DNA from: Chitinophaga arvensicola
GTDB lineage: Bacteria; Bacteroidota; Bacteroidia; Chitinophagales; Chitinophagaceae
Direction: 5' to 3'
Assembly: GCF_900110835.1 (NCBI RefSeq)
Contig: NZ_FOJG01000001.1
Coordinates: 941,022-1,005,021, forward strand
DNA: 64,000 bases
Position 1 is the stretch's first letter. Each line of letters begins with the position of its first letter. Under the pieces are notes generated by a model. That model was not told where the DNA came from, searched no databases, and saw only the letters and a program-made list of their open reading frames with translations. Below, piece after piece: positions 45,241-56,040 of this stretch. Position numbers and translations under genes: made by a program.

Positions 45241-46071
45241 CTAAAAGAACATACACGGCGCGGTCGGCGCAGTCTTTAAATATAGTTTCGGAACACTGAC
45301 CATTTCTTTCCGTAACAGATAGCCTGCACCCTCCAATTGCGACTTTAATTCTTCCAGGTTTTTTGCTACTGTAAGTAGTTTTATGATAAGGTCCGGTATA
45401 TCTGAAAATAGGGCAAACGGTAGTTGTTTTTCTTCTGGCAGGTGTTTACTTAACTCTACTATCCTGGCCCTAAGTAAGAGTATCCTGGGATCATGGAACC
45501 TTTGTGCAGGGGATTCCAATTCAGAACTGTTCAAAGTCGGTTTTGCTCGTAAAACAAGGTGTTGTTTCGGTATGTTTAAGATATTACCCGATACCTTGTA
45601 TTTAACGCCGAAGTAGTTGTTAATGTCCTGCCAAAACATCCTGGTCAATAGCGGTTTGTAAAGACTGGTAACGGCGAGTTGGTAACAATAACAGTGCTGC
45701 ATTCGCCATTCCTTCACCAAAGATGCTTTTGTTCTGTTACCAGGAAACCGGAAGTCTGGTTGCCGAAGTTGGTCGATTATTTCAGGTTTGAGTTCGTAGG
45801 CTATTTCAGGTTCCATTCCGTATACCAGATTGAAGGCGTGTCGAAAGAAATCTTCGGCACTGCCGTTCAGTATTTGCACACCCGACCCGATCTGCACTAT
45901 TTCCAATTTGTAATCGTTTGTCTCATGGCTTACCGTAAAAAAATGACTGCCGGTAGCGCATACCGCATCACGGTTTGGAATTATCACATTATTATCCACC
46001 ACCAGGGAAACTGGTATTTGCTCTGTATCCTCTTCAACGATATGTTGCTTTACTCGCTTCTCCCCCTTCAT
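45241..46071 (-). CDS. Hypothetical protein
   Basis: 276 residues, cytosolic by composition. The C-terminal half is helical and rich in Leu (RILLLRARIVELSKHL, LIIKLLTVAKNLEELKSQL), giving a likely coiled coil. No known family is recognised. Its orientation opposes the mobilisation genes. Confidence 0.6.
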   Translation of the reverse strand: MKGEKRVKQHIVEEDTEQIPVSLVVDNNVIIPNRDAVCATGSHFFTVSHETNDYKLEIVQIGSGVQILNGSAEDFFRHAFNLVYGMEPEIAYELKPEIIDQLRQPDFRFPGNRTKASLVKEWRMQHCYCYQLAVTSLYKPLLTRMFWQDINNYFGVKYKVSGNILNIPKQHLVLRAKPTLNSSELESPAQRFHDPRILLLRARIVELSKHLPEEKQLPFALFSDIPDLIIKLLTVAKNLEELKSQLEGAGYLLRKEMVSVPKLYLKTAPTAPCMFF

Positions 46072-46979
46072 AATATCAATAGTTTGATGTTTTCAGTGTT
46101 CCTTCTGCAACTCCAATGCGTAATGACAACAGGTTAGGTTGTCGCTACCGCAAAGCGCTGCCAGTAGCCCCCCCGAGGGCAATTGTAATGTTAACGTATT
46201 GATGGATTTTTATAACCCTCCGCTACCAGAAGTAAGGCATTAGACGCCAAACTCCAATGACGGGAATTACGCAAAAGCGGTAGCTGTAAGTGCTTTAAAC
46301 CTACATAGTTTGATCTTTGGTTGGGTGATTGCTACGGCTAATGCCCAATTGTGGCGTCGGTTGCCACTTCAGGCAACTGACCTCGATCTTTTAGTGTGGG
46401 ACTGAATAGAATTTTCTTATGTATGCAATATATGGTTATGAAGATATTCCACCAATAGTGATTTCCTGTTTTTTTACTGATTCGCAAAAAAAAGCGGAGA
46501 ATGGCAGGTTTGCTTAATGTTTGGGAGGTTTTTTTGAAAAAAATTCAATTAAGATCACCCGCTACCCAAACCGTTGTAGGGCAGCAGGCGTGATTCTTCA
46601 TGAAAATTTTAAACGGTAGGCCGAACAGTTCGTATTTATGCAGTCAACCTATGATAAATCATTACAATTTATTGATAGGCAATATTTAAGACACCCATTG
46701 CTGAGAATGATTTTTTTTCTATTTTGCGCGTGTAAAATGTTGCTACTACACAGAGGAATGGTAATTTCCCAAATTATACCACACCGGCATATTAATGGCG
46801 CCGGCATATGAAGAGATTGGAATCACGCTTTCACCGTTAAACTTGTATCCACCATCCAGAATCCCAGTAAATGTTTTGAGGTTTTCGGTTTTCGACGACT
46901 AAGCAACTGGCATTGTCCTGTCCATAACTGTACTTGAACATTTGGGTTACGTAGCACTTATTTAAACCGGTCGGCTTAC
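46072..46979. other. Long gap without a recognisable gene
   Basis: About 900 bp without a convincing coding frame on either strand. It contains several A/T runs and an imperfect inverted repeat (GCTACCC at 46561-46567 with GGGCAGC at 46579-46585). The rightmost part must carry the promoter of the sigma gene at 46980. It marks the border between the mobilisation module and the cargo. Confidence 0.5.
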
Positions 46980-47573
46980 ATGGAAATTACTACTAAAATA
47001 GTAGCTGGAATCAACGAACAGGACGATACTGCCTTTACTGCAGTTTTCGGCGCGTTCAATAGAGAGTTGCATTTGTTTGCGTTTCGCTTTACTAACAGCC
47101 AGAAGCGGGCCGAAGATTTTGTACAAGACACTTTTATTGAACTGTGGAATTACCGCAGCTTTACCAGCCCGGATCATATTCGTGCCTTTCTTTATGCAGT
47201 TCTGAGAAATCGTTGTTACAATTACATCACTAAACAAAAGATCGAAGAAAAGGCTAGGGCTGTACTTCTGAGCCGCCTGCAAGACCAACAGGACAGAGGA
47301 CTTGAGCATGATCAGCTCACCCTTTCCTTCTTTGAGGAATTTGAAAAAGACCTGGAGAAATTATCAGAAAAACACCGCCAGGTGTATCGCCTTCATCACA
47401 AAGAAGGTTTTACGCTAAAGGAAGTAGCTGAGATCCTGAAGCTGAGAATAAGGACGATATATAACTACAACAACGAAATCACCACATTTTTAAGAAATCT
47501 CTATAAGCACCGTACTACCTCATCATGGTTGATTACTATTGTGTCAATAAGCAATTTATTATCAATGCTTTAA
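46980..47573 (+). CDS. ECF RNA polymerase sigma factor (element cargo)
   Basis: 197 residues. Region 2 (FTNSQKRAEDFVQDTFIELW) and region 4 (KEGFTLKEVAEILKLRIRTI) are present, with a hydrophobic C-terminal tail. First gene of the third sigma-FecR-SusC-SusD set; expected to be controlled by the next gene. The ATG at 46980 is the only sensible start. Confidence 0.92.
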   Translation: MEITTKIVAGINEQDDTAFTAVFGAFNRELHLFAFRFTNSQKRAEDFVQDTFIELWNYRSFTSPDHIRAFLYAVLRNRCYNYITKQKIEEKARAVLLSRLQDQQDRGLEHDQLTLSFFEEFEKDLEKLSEKHRQVYRLHHKEGFTLKEVAEILKLRIRTIYNYNNEITTFLRNLYKHRTTSSWLITIVSISNLLSML

Positions 47574-47747
47574 GCCTATACTCAAAAAAACGCTAAACTT
47601 TTCCTAAACTTTTTTTCAAATCTTCAGTAAAAACAGGGGTGGGAGTTTGTTGTATTTGTATGGGGAACTTGACGAGGTGAAAGCGTCCTCCCTATACCTG
47701 GTGGTTAAGTAGTAGCGCATTTTTTCGAATTAAAAGTTTAACTGCCA

Positions 47748-48926
47748 ATGGATCAAGAAAGCCTTGCAGGTATTTTTTCCATTCTTAAAAAGAAAAGGGA
47801 AAATCCTGACAACGACGAAGCCCTAACTCCTGAAGAACAGGTTGCTCTTTCGGTTTGGCTTGAAGATGTTCATAACCTTCAATGGTATGAAGAATACATC
47901 TTAAATAAAGAGGGAGCTATGAATGCTCTTTTTCTCCAAACCCTTGACGCCGAAGAGAACACCAGAAAGCGGTTGAAGGGGTTTACAAGATCACGTAAAA
48001 GTAGCATGATCCGAAGATTATCTTATGCTGCAGCAGCAGCCGTGGTTGCAGGACTGGTTTTCGTTTCGATTTTAAACAGGCAGTCAGTTAGAGATAAGTA
48101 TACATCATTGCCGGCATCCGGCGCCATGCAGCCTGGCAAAGATCGGGCATATCTCACACTGGCTGACGGCTCCATCGTTGATTTAGATACGGCTACTGGC
48201 GCAGCAATAGCCCGACAAAAAGGCGCTGTTATCTCTAATCGTGGTGGAGAGGTTACATACAACGGTACGGGTATTCATGAGAACGAGTTTAATTCTATTT
48301 CAATTCCGAACGGCGGTCAGTACCGCCTGCAGCTCCAGGATGGGAGCAAGATTTGGCTCAATGCCGCCACTACTCTACGGTTTCCGGTGCAATTCGGCGA
48401 AGTAGAGCGGTCAGTAGAACTGGATGGCGAGGCGTACTTCGAAATCACCAAAGATCGGCGGCCATTTCGTGTAAAGTATCAGAGTCAAAATGGACGCAAT
48501 TTTACAGTAAATGTCCTGGGTACACATTTCGTAGTATCTGCCTACAAAGACAATACTACAGCCGCTACGACGCTGGTTGAAGGACGCGTCAGCCTGGGGA
48601 TCGCGGGTAAGGATGTGTTGCTGTCCCCAGGCCAGCAGGCGACAACTGTTAGCGGGTCCGATAGGATTGACTTAAAAACAGTGGACACGGATGCTGCTAA
48701 GGGATGGGTAACTGGTAGCTTCTATTTTATAGACAGCGATCTACGGACAATTCTAAGCAGTATTGGTAGGTGGTACAATGTTCCAGTCCTTTACGAGAAG
48801 GACTACGCCGGGGAACTTTTTTCCTGCAAACTAAGCCGATCAGCACCGTTAGATAGCGTCCTGGTCAGCTTGCGACAGTTTGATGTTAAAGCGGACGTAA
48901 TTAATAATAAGATAGTAATCAGATAG
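47748..48926 (+). CDS. FecR-type anti-sigma factor (element cargo)
   Basis: 392 residues. Cytoplasmic N-terminal helices, one membrane helix (about 88-107, LSYAAAAAVVAGLVFVSIL), FecR core with LTLADGSIVDLDTATG and LQDGSKIWLNAATTLRFP, and C-terminal DUF4974 region (GSFYFIDSDLRTILSSIG). More diverged from the two chromosomal FecR proteins than these are from each other: the usual AWKNG.F.F reads GWVTGSFYF. 174 bp separate it from the sigma gene. Confidence 0.93.
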   Translation: MDQESLAGIFSILKKKRENPDNDEALTPEEQVALSVWLEDVHNLQWYEEYILNKEGAMNALFLQTLDAEENTRKRLKGFTRSRKSSMIRRLSYAAAAAVVAGLVFVSILNRQSVRDKYTSLPASGAMQPGKDRAYLTLADGSIVDLDTATGAAIARQKGAVISNRGGEVTYNGTGIHENEFNSISIPNGGQYRLQLQDGSKIWLNAATTLRFPVQFGEVERSVELDGEAYFEITKDRRPFRVKYQSQNGRNFTVNVLGTHFVVSAYKDNTTAATTLVEGRVSLGIAGKDVLLSPGQQATTVSGSDRIDLKTVDTDAAKGWVTGSFYFIDSDLRTILSSIGRWYNVPVLYEKDYAGELFSCKLSRSAPLDSVLVSLRQFDVKADVINNKIVIR

Positions 48927-49598
48927 TTGTTGAAATTTAAGAATCAATTTTCTATTTCGTTGAATAAGTAACCTTGCGCTGTTTTTACCGCACAAGCCGT
49001 TTTTCGTCAATAAGCAAATAGATGGTCTATCAAAAGGAGGTGGGTTCGTCCTTCCTCCGACCATAAGGGCAATAGATTTTGAGGGAAACGTAGCATGAAG
49101 AATAGTTTTATTAGTAGTCATAAAATATAACTAAGAAAATAGGCGCAGGTTAAATATACTGCCAGGCGCCAGAACGGAAAGCCGCAGTCATCTTTTGGTG
49201 GGTGGCCACCATGAGAGCGCTTTCCCTTTCATCTAATGTAAAGTTAAGCACGTAAAATAAAGTCCTTCACCACACTAAAAGAACCAAGAAACACAGAAAG
49301 AAGAAGGCTTTTCGAGTGTCCTTTATATAAAGGTCCCGTTCCTTTTACGGTTGTTGCAGCCGACGCTTTTGCGTATAAAGGACCCTCGATGGCCTGAAGG
49401 GTACGTGTGGATACATTCAACTCCGTTACTGTACGTGACCAGTTTGCTTTATCCTATCACCTATCGTTGATTCCTTGTCCATATGAGTGTTAGCCCCAAA
49501 AATGTTGGTGCAGTAGCCTCTTCGCGCATCCATGTGTGAAGAGCTATTGATCAACATCGCCGTCTCCTATTATCACTAATTAAAACTCAATTCGGGTC
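48927..49598 (+). other. Long susC leader region without a gene
   Basis: 672 bp between fecR and susC, far longer than in the two chromosomal sets (109 and 242 bp). It contains several inverted repeats (GGTGGCCACC palindrome near 49199-49208, and the 49318-49383 pair). A 90-codon minus-strand frame here has no recognisable features and I do not call it. It may hold a separate promoter and a structured leader for susC. Confidence 0.45.
49318..49383. repeat. 10-bp inverted repeat with 46-nt spacer in the susC leader
   Basis: GTCCTTTATA at 49318-49327 and its exact complement at 49374-49383. The enclosed 46 nt could fold as a structured leader, or the arms may be binding sites. Confidence 0.5.
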
Positions 49599-52500
49599 AT
49601 GGAAAGATCTCTAAAGCGAACTGAAGGCCATCAACTTACCTACCGCCTTACTGCTATGCTCTTCATCTGTCTGCTGCTATCTGCGCCAGGGATAGCCAAA
49701 GGGTATGCCCAGGTAATTACCCTCAAATACAGTAGAGCACCGATTGCTCTTGTATTCAAAGATTTCGTTAAACAGAGTGGATATGATTTCACTTATAAAT
49801 CGGAGTGGCTCAAAAGCGCCAATCCGGTAACAGTGGATGTATCTAGTTCCGATATAGTAAAAGTCCTGGACCTGATCTTTAGCGGACAACCCCTTTCCTA
49901 TACTATCGCTGGAAAAACGATTGCTGTTTCCCCTGCTAAAATCCGCACACAGGAATCGCCCTTGGCCGACACTGGACGTAAACAACTCACCGGCATTATT
50001 ACTGACACCCTCGGCAGACCATTGCCGGGCGTTTCTGTGCTTGTTTCCCCTGGCAAACTGATGGCACAGACCGATGATAATGGCCGTTTTGTGGTGAACA
50101 ACGCTCCTGCTGGCGGCCGTATCACCTTCTCTATGATCGGTTATGCTCCTGCTGATATTCGATATCAAGACCAGGTATTTTTCAAAACCGATCTAAGACA
50201 ACAAGCTACCGCTCTGGGGAGTGTTCAAATCAATTATAGTAGCGGTTTCAGCCGCATCTCTAAGGAGAGGGCGCCAGGATCATACGCTTTCATAAGCAAC
50301 AAGATATTAGAGAGAAATGTCAACTCTAACATATTGGCTAAGTTGGACGGCGTTACACTAGGAACATATTTTAATCCAGATGCGACATCAAATTCTAAAA
50401 CTGGTATAACAGTACGCGGACAAAGCACTTTTAGTCCAAACGTAAGCAAGGACCCCTTAATTGTATTGGACAACTTTGCGTATGAGGGAGATATAAATAA
50501 TATTAACCCAAATGATATTGAAAGCATTACACTACTAAAGGATGCGGCAGCTTCTTCTATTTGGGGAGCCAGGGCTGCAAATGGGGTCCTTGTAATTATC
50601 ACTAAAAGAGGTTCGGCAAATCAACCTATAAGAGTTTCGCTTAATTCTAATGTAACAATTTCCAACAAACCCAATTTGATAAGGGACAATAGATTTATTC
50701 CTGGGGTAGAATTTGCGAAAATTGAAAAAATGGCGTTCGATAGTGGTTATTTTAATTTTACCTTAAATGATAGAGTAAGTTTTCCAGCAATTTCGCCTGT
50801 AGTTTCATTACTTGATATGGCTGCAAAAGGCAGTATTTCCAGAAGTTTTGCCGATTCTGCAATAACCGAAATATCCCAACATGACTATAGGGTGGACATG
50901 ATGGAAAATGTCTACCAAAATCCAGTAACCCAACGCCATTTTTTAAGTCTAAATGGAGGTAGCTCTAACTTCTTCTACTATTTAGGGCTTGGATATGATA
51001 ACTCCAAAGATCAGTTAAGAAGGAACGGGGCTGAACGGTTATCAATTACTTCTACAAATGTCTATACACCAAAACAATTCCTTGAGTTAACGACTACAAT
51101 GATTTATTCAAGACGGGACGTTCGAGCGAATAATTCGATAGGGTATGGATCTATTACATCTCCTTATTCACAGTTATATCCATATGCCAGCTTAGTTGAC
51201 AATGACGGTGGCCCAGGAGTCATAGCGAGAGAACACTCAGGTTATTTCAATGATAGTTTGAGGCACCTGGGATTCATGGATTGGAATTATCGACCACTTC
51301 AAGAGTTGGACTTAGCTGATAATAGCCAACAATCAAATAATATATTATTGAAGTTTGGAGCACGGGTTAAAATCACAAAGGGACTTGCGTTGGACTTGCT
51401 GTATCAGAATGAAAGAGAATCAAACGAAAGGCGAATATTTCAAGACCCTAAGAGCTATATAGTACGATCGCTTGTAAATAGCTATGCTCAATATAATGCC
51501 AGTACTAAAACTTTCAATTATCCATTCCCCAATGGAGGAATATTAAGGTCAAGTTATGGAACATTGATGGCCACCAATGCCAGGGGTCAGATCAATTATG
51601 GGAGGGATTTTGGGAAAAGCAACTTCACGGGAATTGCTGGTATTGAATTGAGGGAGACTGTTGCAAAGGCGAACGATCAAGTTTCTTATGGCTATAGTAA
51701 TGATTTCGGCACCTCTGTTTCAATCATTGATTTTCTAACTTACTTTCCTCTAAATGGCGGTGGCTCTTCAACGATACCGCCATATCCATCAGGTAGAACT
51801 GAACAGACACAGAGATTTCTATCCTATTATTCAAACCTAAGCTATTCCTATGACGATAAATATACCATTACAGTAAGTGGCAGAAAAGACGGCGCCAATC
51901 TATTTGGCGTGAAGACAAATGATAAGATCACTCCCTTGTGGTCAATTGGTACTCTTTGGAATATAACCAAAGAAAAGTTCTTTAATATCAATGGAATTGA
52001 TTATTTGTCTCTACGCTCTACATATGGATCAAATGGCAATATTTATAATGGCGGTGCGTACCTTACCTCGACTTATACTTATATCAGTGGCTATACAAAT
52101 TTACCGTTTGGCACGATAGGTCAGCCTCCAAATCCATCTTTACGATGGGAAAAAGTTAATACTTTTAATTTAGGTCTTGACTACAAATTATTTAAGAATC
52201 ATTTGAGTGGGAGTGTTGAGTATTTTGTTAAGAAAGGCAATGATCTTATTCAAGATATTTTATTACCCCCTTCAAATGGTTTTCAATCTTTTAAAGGAAA
52301 TGCTGCCAGATTTAGGAGCAGTGGTTTTGAGGTAACGGCATCTTCGAATCTTAAAATCGGACCAGGTTCATGGTCTCCAACAATTATTTTTAATACCCTT
52401 AAAGAAAAAGTATTAGAGTATTCTACAAATTACACGGCCCTTGACCTCGCACAAGCGAGATCGGGAACACCCGTTCTTGGGGGACCAACTGACGGTATTT

Positions 52501-53129
52501 ATAGCTATCAATATCTTGGAATTGATCGCGTAGGTGATCCAATTGGAGTTATAGGTAAATCCGCTTCAAAGGACTACTCCCAAATAATTAACACGACAAG
52601 TACAGATAGTCTTATTCTAAACGGGACTTCCAGACCGCGCTTTTACGGATCGTTAAGGAATAGTTTTGTATTTGGAAGGTTCGCCTTTTCCTTTATTATT
52701 CAATACAAATTCAAATATGTATTTCGGCGACCAACAACGACATTAAACCTTCAGGACTATCTCATTTCCACATCCTCGGTGAGTGGCCCCCATGAGGATT
52801 ATTTCAAATCCTGGAAAAATGCCGGAGACGAAAATTTTACAGATGTTCCCAAAATAAATTATGTGACGGACATAAATAGGAACCTTCTGTATCAATTCTC
52901 AAGCACTTTAATAGAGCCCGGAGATAACATTAGGCTTCAAGATATTTCAGTGAGTTATGATCTTCCATTGGGTAAAAATCGAAATATCAATACTTTGCAG
53001 ATATATGGTTATGCCTCAAATCTTGCAATTTTATGGCGAGCAAATAATCGCCGAATTGACCCAGACAACTATGGAACTCAAATACCGCTCGTCCGTTCAT
53101 TTTCATTAGGTATTAAAGCAAATTTTTAA
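49599..53129 (+). CDS. SusC/RagA TonB-linked outer-membrane protein, mosaic (element cargo)
   Basis: 1176 residues. Signal segment (about 17-38), STN domain (APIALVFKDFVKQSGYDFTY to about 112), carboxypeptidase-regulatory-like domain (GIITDTLGRPLPGVSVLV), then plug with LLKDAAASSIWGARAANGVL and barrel to the terminal strand SLGIKANF. Complete by family standards. Base composition changes sharply near 50230: the first ~630 bp resemble the GC-richer sigma/fecR genes, while the plug, barrel and following genes are clearly AT-rich. This points to a swapped-in ligand-specific part behind a conserved signalling front. Confidence 0.94.
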   Translation: MERSLKRTEGHQLTYRLTAMLFICLLLSAPGIAKGYAQVITLKYSRAPIALVFKDFVKQSGYDFTYKSEWLKSANPVTVDVSSSDIVKVLDLIFSGQPLSYTIAGKTIAVSPAKIRTQESPLADTGRKQLTGIITDTLGRPLPGVSVLVSPGKLMAQTDDNGRFVVNNAPAGGRITFSMIGYAPADIRYQDQVFFKTDLRQQATALGSVQINYSSGFSRISKERAPGSYAFISNKILERNVNSNILAKLDGVTLGTYFNPDATSNSKTGITVRGQSTFSPNVSKDPLIVLDNFAYEGDINNINPNDIESITLLKDAAASSIWGARAANGVLVIITKRGSANQPIRVSLNSNVTISNKPNLIRDNRFIPGVEFAKIEKMAFDSGYFNFTLNDRVSFPAISPVVSLLDMAAKGSISRSFADSAITEISQHDYRVDMMENVYQNPVTQRHFLSLNGGSSNFFYYLGLGYDNSKDQLRRNGAERLSITSTNVYTPKQFLELTTTMIYSRRDVRANNSIGYGSITSPYSQLYPYASLVDNDGGPGVIAREHSGYFNDSLRHLGFMDWNYRPLQELDLADNSQQSNNILLKFGARVKITKGLALDLLYQNERESNERRIFQDPKSYIVRSLVNSYAQYNASTKTFNYPFPNGGILRSSYGTLMATNARGQINYGRDFGKSNFTGIAGIELRETVAKANDQVSYGYSNDFGTSVSIIDFLTYFPLNGGGSSTIPPYPSGRTEQTQRFLSYYSNLSYSYDDKYTITVSGRKDGANLFGVKTNDKITPLWSIGTLWNITKEKFFNINGIDYLSLRSTYGSNGNIYNGGAYLTSTYTYISGYTNLPFGTIGQPPNPSLRWEKVNTFNLGLDYKLFKNHLSGSVEYFVKKGNDLIQDILLPPSNGFQSFKGNAARFRSSGFEVTASSNLKIGPGSWSPTIIFNTLKEKVLEYSTNYTALDLAQARSGTPVLGGPTDGIYSYQYLGIDRVGDPIGVIGKSASKDYSQIINTTSTDSLILNGTSRPRFYGSLRNSFVFGRFAFSFIIQYKFKYVFRRPTTTLNLQDYLISTSSVSGPHEDYFKSWKNAGDENFTDVPKINYVTDINRNLLYQFSSTLIEPGDNIRLQDISVSYDLPLGKNRNINTLQIYGYASNLAILWRANNRRIDPDNYGTQIPLVRSFSLGIKANF

Positions 53130-53132
53130 AGC

Positions 53133-54506
53133 ATGAAGAAGATAGCTTATACGATCGCTGCTCTCATAATCATTTCTGGATGTAAAAAGCAGGACGAATT
53201 TCTTGACAAGAAATATAACCTCGGTGACGTAGTACCCAAAACTTTAGAAGATTTTCAAGGATTACTAAATAATGATGGCGTCTTTAATGCCACTTATTCT
53301 TCACTTGGAAATATTTCATCAGATTTCTATTTTTTAAATGATGCTGACTACTCAACCTTACAACCAACAGAGCGTAATTTATATGCCTGGAAAAAAGAAA
53401 TATTTGAGGATGGCTATAATGGTGATTGGAATGCCGCATATAAACGAATTTTCTATTCTAATGTAATTCTTGAAAAATTAAACGATGTTGTAAAAAGTCA
53501 AGATAATGATATTCAGTATAATCAAATAAAAGGAACCGCTCTATTTATGCGTGCATATTCGCACTATCAACTTGTCCAGTGTTTTTCAATACCCTATGCG
53601 AATGCAACCGATGAAAGTCTCGGAATACCATATAAAATTTCATCTGATGTCAATATAAAAAACGGAAGAATGCCAGCTAAAGAGGTATACAATAATATCT
53701 TAAAAGACCTTAAACTTGCGGTCAATTTGTTACCTTTTCGAGCTTCGTTTAAAACTCAACCAGACAAAAATTCCAGCAGAGCACTATTGGCTAAAATCTA
53801 TCATGCAATCGGTGATTATAATAGTTCATATTATTATTCAGATACGGTGATCCTTGACAACCCGATGTTAATTGATTATTCTACTATAAATACCGCTCCC
53901 TTTTTCCCGTTTTCAAGCCTTATAAAGACGAATCCAGAGATATTGTTTTATGCTTCAAATTCTTCATATCGTATTCTTGGCCCTTTTGGGCCTGCCCAGG
54001 TTGACTCAAATTTATACAGGTCGTTTTCGAATGATGATTTGAGAAAAACACTATACTATATGAATAATGCAATTACGAATAATCGTATAGTGTATCGGGG
54101 AAGTTATGCAGGCGGAGCACAATTTGGAGGGTTGCTCACTTCGGAAATGTATTTTATTAAAGCAGAGGCTTCCATAAGAAAAGGTAGGGTAGAAGAAGGA
54201 ATAAGCTTGTTAAACAAGCTATTGCTGACGAGGTTTAAACCTGGCAGGTTTACTCCATACGGAATATTAAGTAGTGCAGAGGCATTGAAGATTCTTTTTC
54301 GTGAAAAAGGGTTGGAGCTATCATTTGTAGGACAAGTTCGATGGGAGGATCTACGAAGATTGAATACCGAACCAACCTATTCAAGTATACTTAGACGCCG
54401 TATCTCTAATGTGGATTATGAATTGGCCCCTAATAGCCCTCGCTATGCGCTGCCTATACCTAATTCAGAGTTGCAAATAAATAATCTTCCACAGAATCCA
54501 AGATAA
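53133..54506 (+). CDS. RagB/SusD family lipoprotein (element cargo)
   Basis: 457 residues. Lipobox IISGC followed by KKQDEFLDKK, then SusD-type helices (IKGTALFMRAYSHYQLVQCF) and the C-terminal REKGLELSFVGQVRWEDLRR. 3 bp after susC. AT-rich like the barrel part of its partner. Substrate unknown; a peptide or modified peptide is an inference from the neighbouring genes. Confidence 0.93.
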   Translation: MKKIAYTIAALIIISGCKKQDEFLDKKYNLGDVVPKTLEDFQGLLNNDGVFNATYSSLGNISSDFYFLNDADYSTLQPTERNLYAWKKEIFEDGYNGDWNAAYKRIFYSNVILEKLNDVVKSQDNDIQYNQIKGTALFMRAYSHYQLVQCFSIPYANATDESLGIPYKISSDVNIKNGRMPAKEVYNNILKDLKLAVNLLPFRASFKTQPDKNSSRALLAKIYHAIGDYNSSYYYSDTVILDNPMLIDYSTINTAPFFPFSSLIKTNPEILFYASNSSYRILGPFGPAQVDSNLYRSFSNDDLRKTLYYMNNAITNNRIVYRGSYAGGAQFGGLLTSEMYFIKAEASIRKGRVEEGISLLNKLLLTRFKPGRFTPYGILSSAEALKILFREKGLELSFVGQVRWEDLRRLNTEPTYSSILRRRISNVDYELAPNSPRYALPIPNSELQINNLPQNPR

Positions 54507-54512
54507 AAAAAA

Positions 54513-56033
54513 ATGATAGTATTCGTATTTAATAGGCCAAGTGTTAGGATTCAGAACTCATTCAGGTTCTCCTTATTTATATTTTTGGTTTCAGTGACTG
54601 TTATATTCTCAGCCGGGAACATAAGTACCGAACATGGTTCAATGCTATTTAAGGACGCGAGGATTGCTATCGAGATCGACTCCGCATTAACTTACGATTC
54701 CTTAGAGTTAAAAGTATCCTCTACTTTATTCGGACAGGCAGGTCTTGATGATGCTTTTTCGGATAGATATGTTTTGTCATCAGCCTCCAATATATACAAC
54801 TTCGATTTCAAGTTATTAAATGACATCTCATATTTTTCTGTTTATGGGTACAAAATTGATAAATCAGGTTCGCATAAAGTATTGCTTGCAGAAAACTATC
54901 TTATCGAGTCCGGAGATAGTATGAGGGCGGTTATCTTATCAAAGGGGTATAAAAATGAAAACTATTTCCCCTTAATCTTTAAAGGCCTAGGTGCCGAAAA
55001 GAATAATTGCCTTAAGGTGATAAACCGAATCAGATACTTTGGATTAGGAAACAATAAAATTAATCAATACTCAAAGGAGTTTGGATTCATAAACAACCCT
55101 CTACTCGCGGCTATGTTAAACACTGTCAATGACTATAGAGGAAGTATGTCAGGTCGCTCTTATGATAAGATTCTGCTTGACTGCCTAGCATGGGAAGCAA
55201 GTATAAAATCTACAGTTTTCAATCAACGATGGATAAAGGGGGACAAAAACACACGGGATTCACTTAGGAGTCAAGATGTCAAATATTTAGTCGATGATTT
55301 TAATGGATCGGACTCATCAATTTTGTACGAATCTTTATACTACTATCAATACCTAATTTATAGAAGTTTAAATCGCTTACTAGTCGAAAATCAAACTACC
55401 AATATTGATTCGCTGTATTTTACAGCCGTTAACGATTATGATGGAATTATGCAACAAAAGATTGCTATAACCCTGCTTCGAAAAAGTTTCTCTATATTCT
55501 ATAATCCTGATTCAATTCTCAGATACTCTGATCATATTTTTGTTGATCCGTTGTATCGTAGAGAGTTTATACGACTTCAAGCCGCAAACTCTCCTACCAT
55601 TGCTAAGGACTTCGTGCTCCCTGATTCTGAGGATAGCTTGATTGCATTATCCAGTTTTAAAAATAAAATCATTGTTTTAGATTTTTGGTTTACAGGTTGT
55701 AAACCATGTAGATCGTTTTATCAGGAACACTTAAAATTGGTCGAGGATAAATACAAGAATGATTCTAATGTAAAATTTATCACTATCTCAGTTGATAGAG
55801 ATTCACTTGTTTGGAAAAAAAGTTTGACCCAGGGAATATATACATCTAATCAATCTATAAATTTATTCACAAATGGGAAAGGTGAACGACATGAGGTAGT
55901 TTTCGATTACAATGTATATGCTTATCCCAAAATAATTGTTATCGGAAGGAATGGACTAGCTTGGAATGATCGTCGAAACATTTCGTTACGAAGCAGTGCC
56001 GGTTTAATAAATTTGATTGAGTCGCTCAAATGA
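54513..56033 (+). CDS. TlpA-like protein with C-terminal thioredoxin domain
   Basis: 506 residues. An N-terminal hydrophobic segment (FRFSLFIFLVSVTVIFSAG) acts as signal or anchor, a long helical middle has no recognised family, and the last ~150 residues are a TlpA/ResA-type thioredoxin fold with active site FTGCKPCRSF and the cis-Pro segment AYPKI. Expected in the periplasm as a thiol-disulfide oxidoreductase. It is cotranscribed with susCD (6 bp gap). Large TlpA proteins behind susCD are common in Bacteroidota; here it also faces the Cys-pair proteins and the MauE-type protein encoded on the other strand, which may be its redox partners. Confidence 0.88.
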   Translation: MIVFVFNRPSVRIQNSFRFSLFIFLVSVTVIFSAGNISTEHGSMLFKDARIAIEIDSALTYDSLELKVSSTLFGQAGLDDAFSDRYVLSSASNIYNFDFKLLNDISYFSVYGYKIDKSGSHKVLLAENYLIESGDSMRAVILSKGYKNENYFPLIFKGLGAEKNNCLKVINRIRYFGLGNNKINQYSKEFGFINNPLLAAMLNTVNDYRGSMSGRSYDKILLDCLAWEASIKSTVFNQRWIKGDKNTRDSLRSQDVKYLVDDFNGSDSSILYESLYYYQYLIYRSLNRLLVENQTTNIDSLYFTAVNDYDGIMQQKIAITLLRKSFSIFYNPDSILRYSDHIFVDPLYRREFIRLQAANSPTIAKDFVLPDSEDSLIALSSFKNKIIVLDFWFTGCKPCRSFYQEHLKLVEDKYKNDSNVKFITISVDRDSLVWKKSLTQGIYTSNQSINLFTNGKGERHEVVFDYNVYAYPKIIVIGRNGLAWNDRRNISLRSSAGLINLIESLK

Positions 56034-56040
56034 AGTATAA

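Noticed and set aside
46072-46979. Group II intron or other ribozyme in the long gap
   Set aside because: No reverse-transcriptase frame and no domain V-like hairpin could be recognised.
48849-49121. 90-codon minus-strand frame after the element fecR gene
   Set aside because: It overlaps the end of fecR, has no domain or signal features, and its composition is not convincing.
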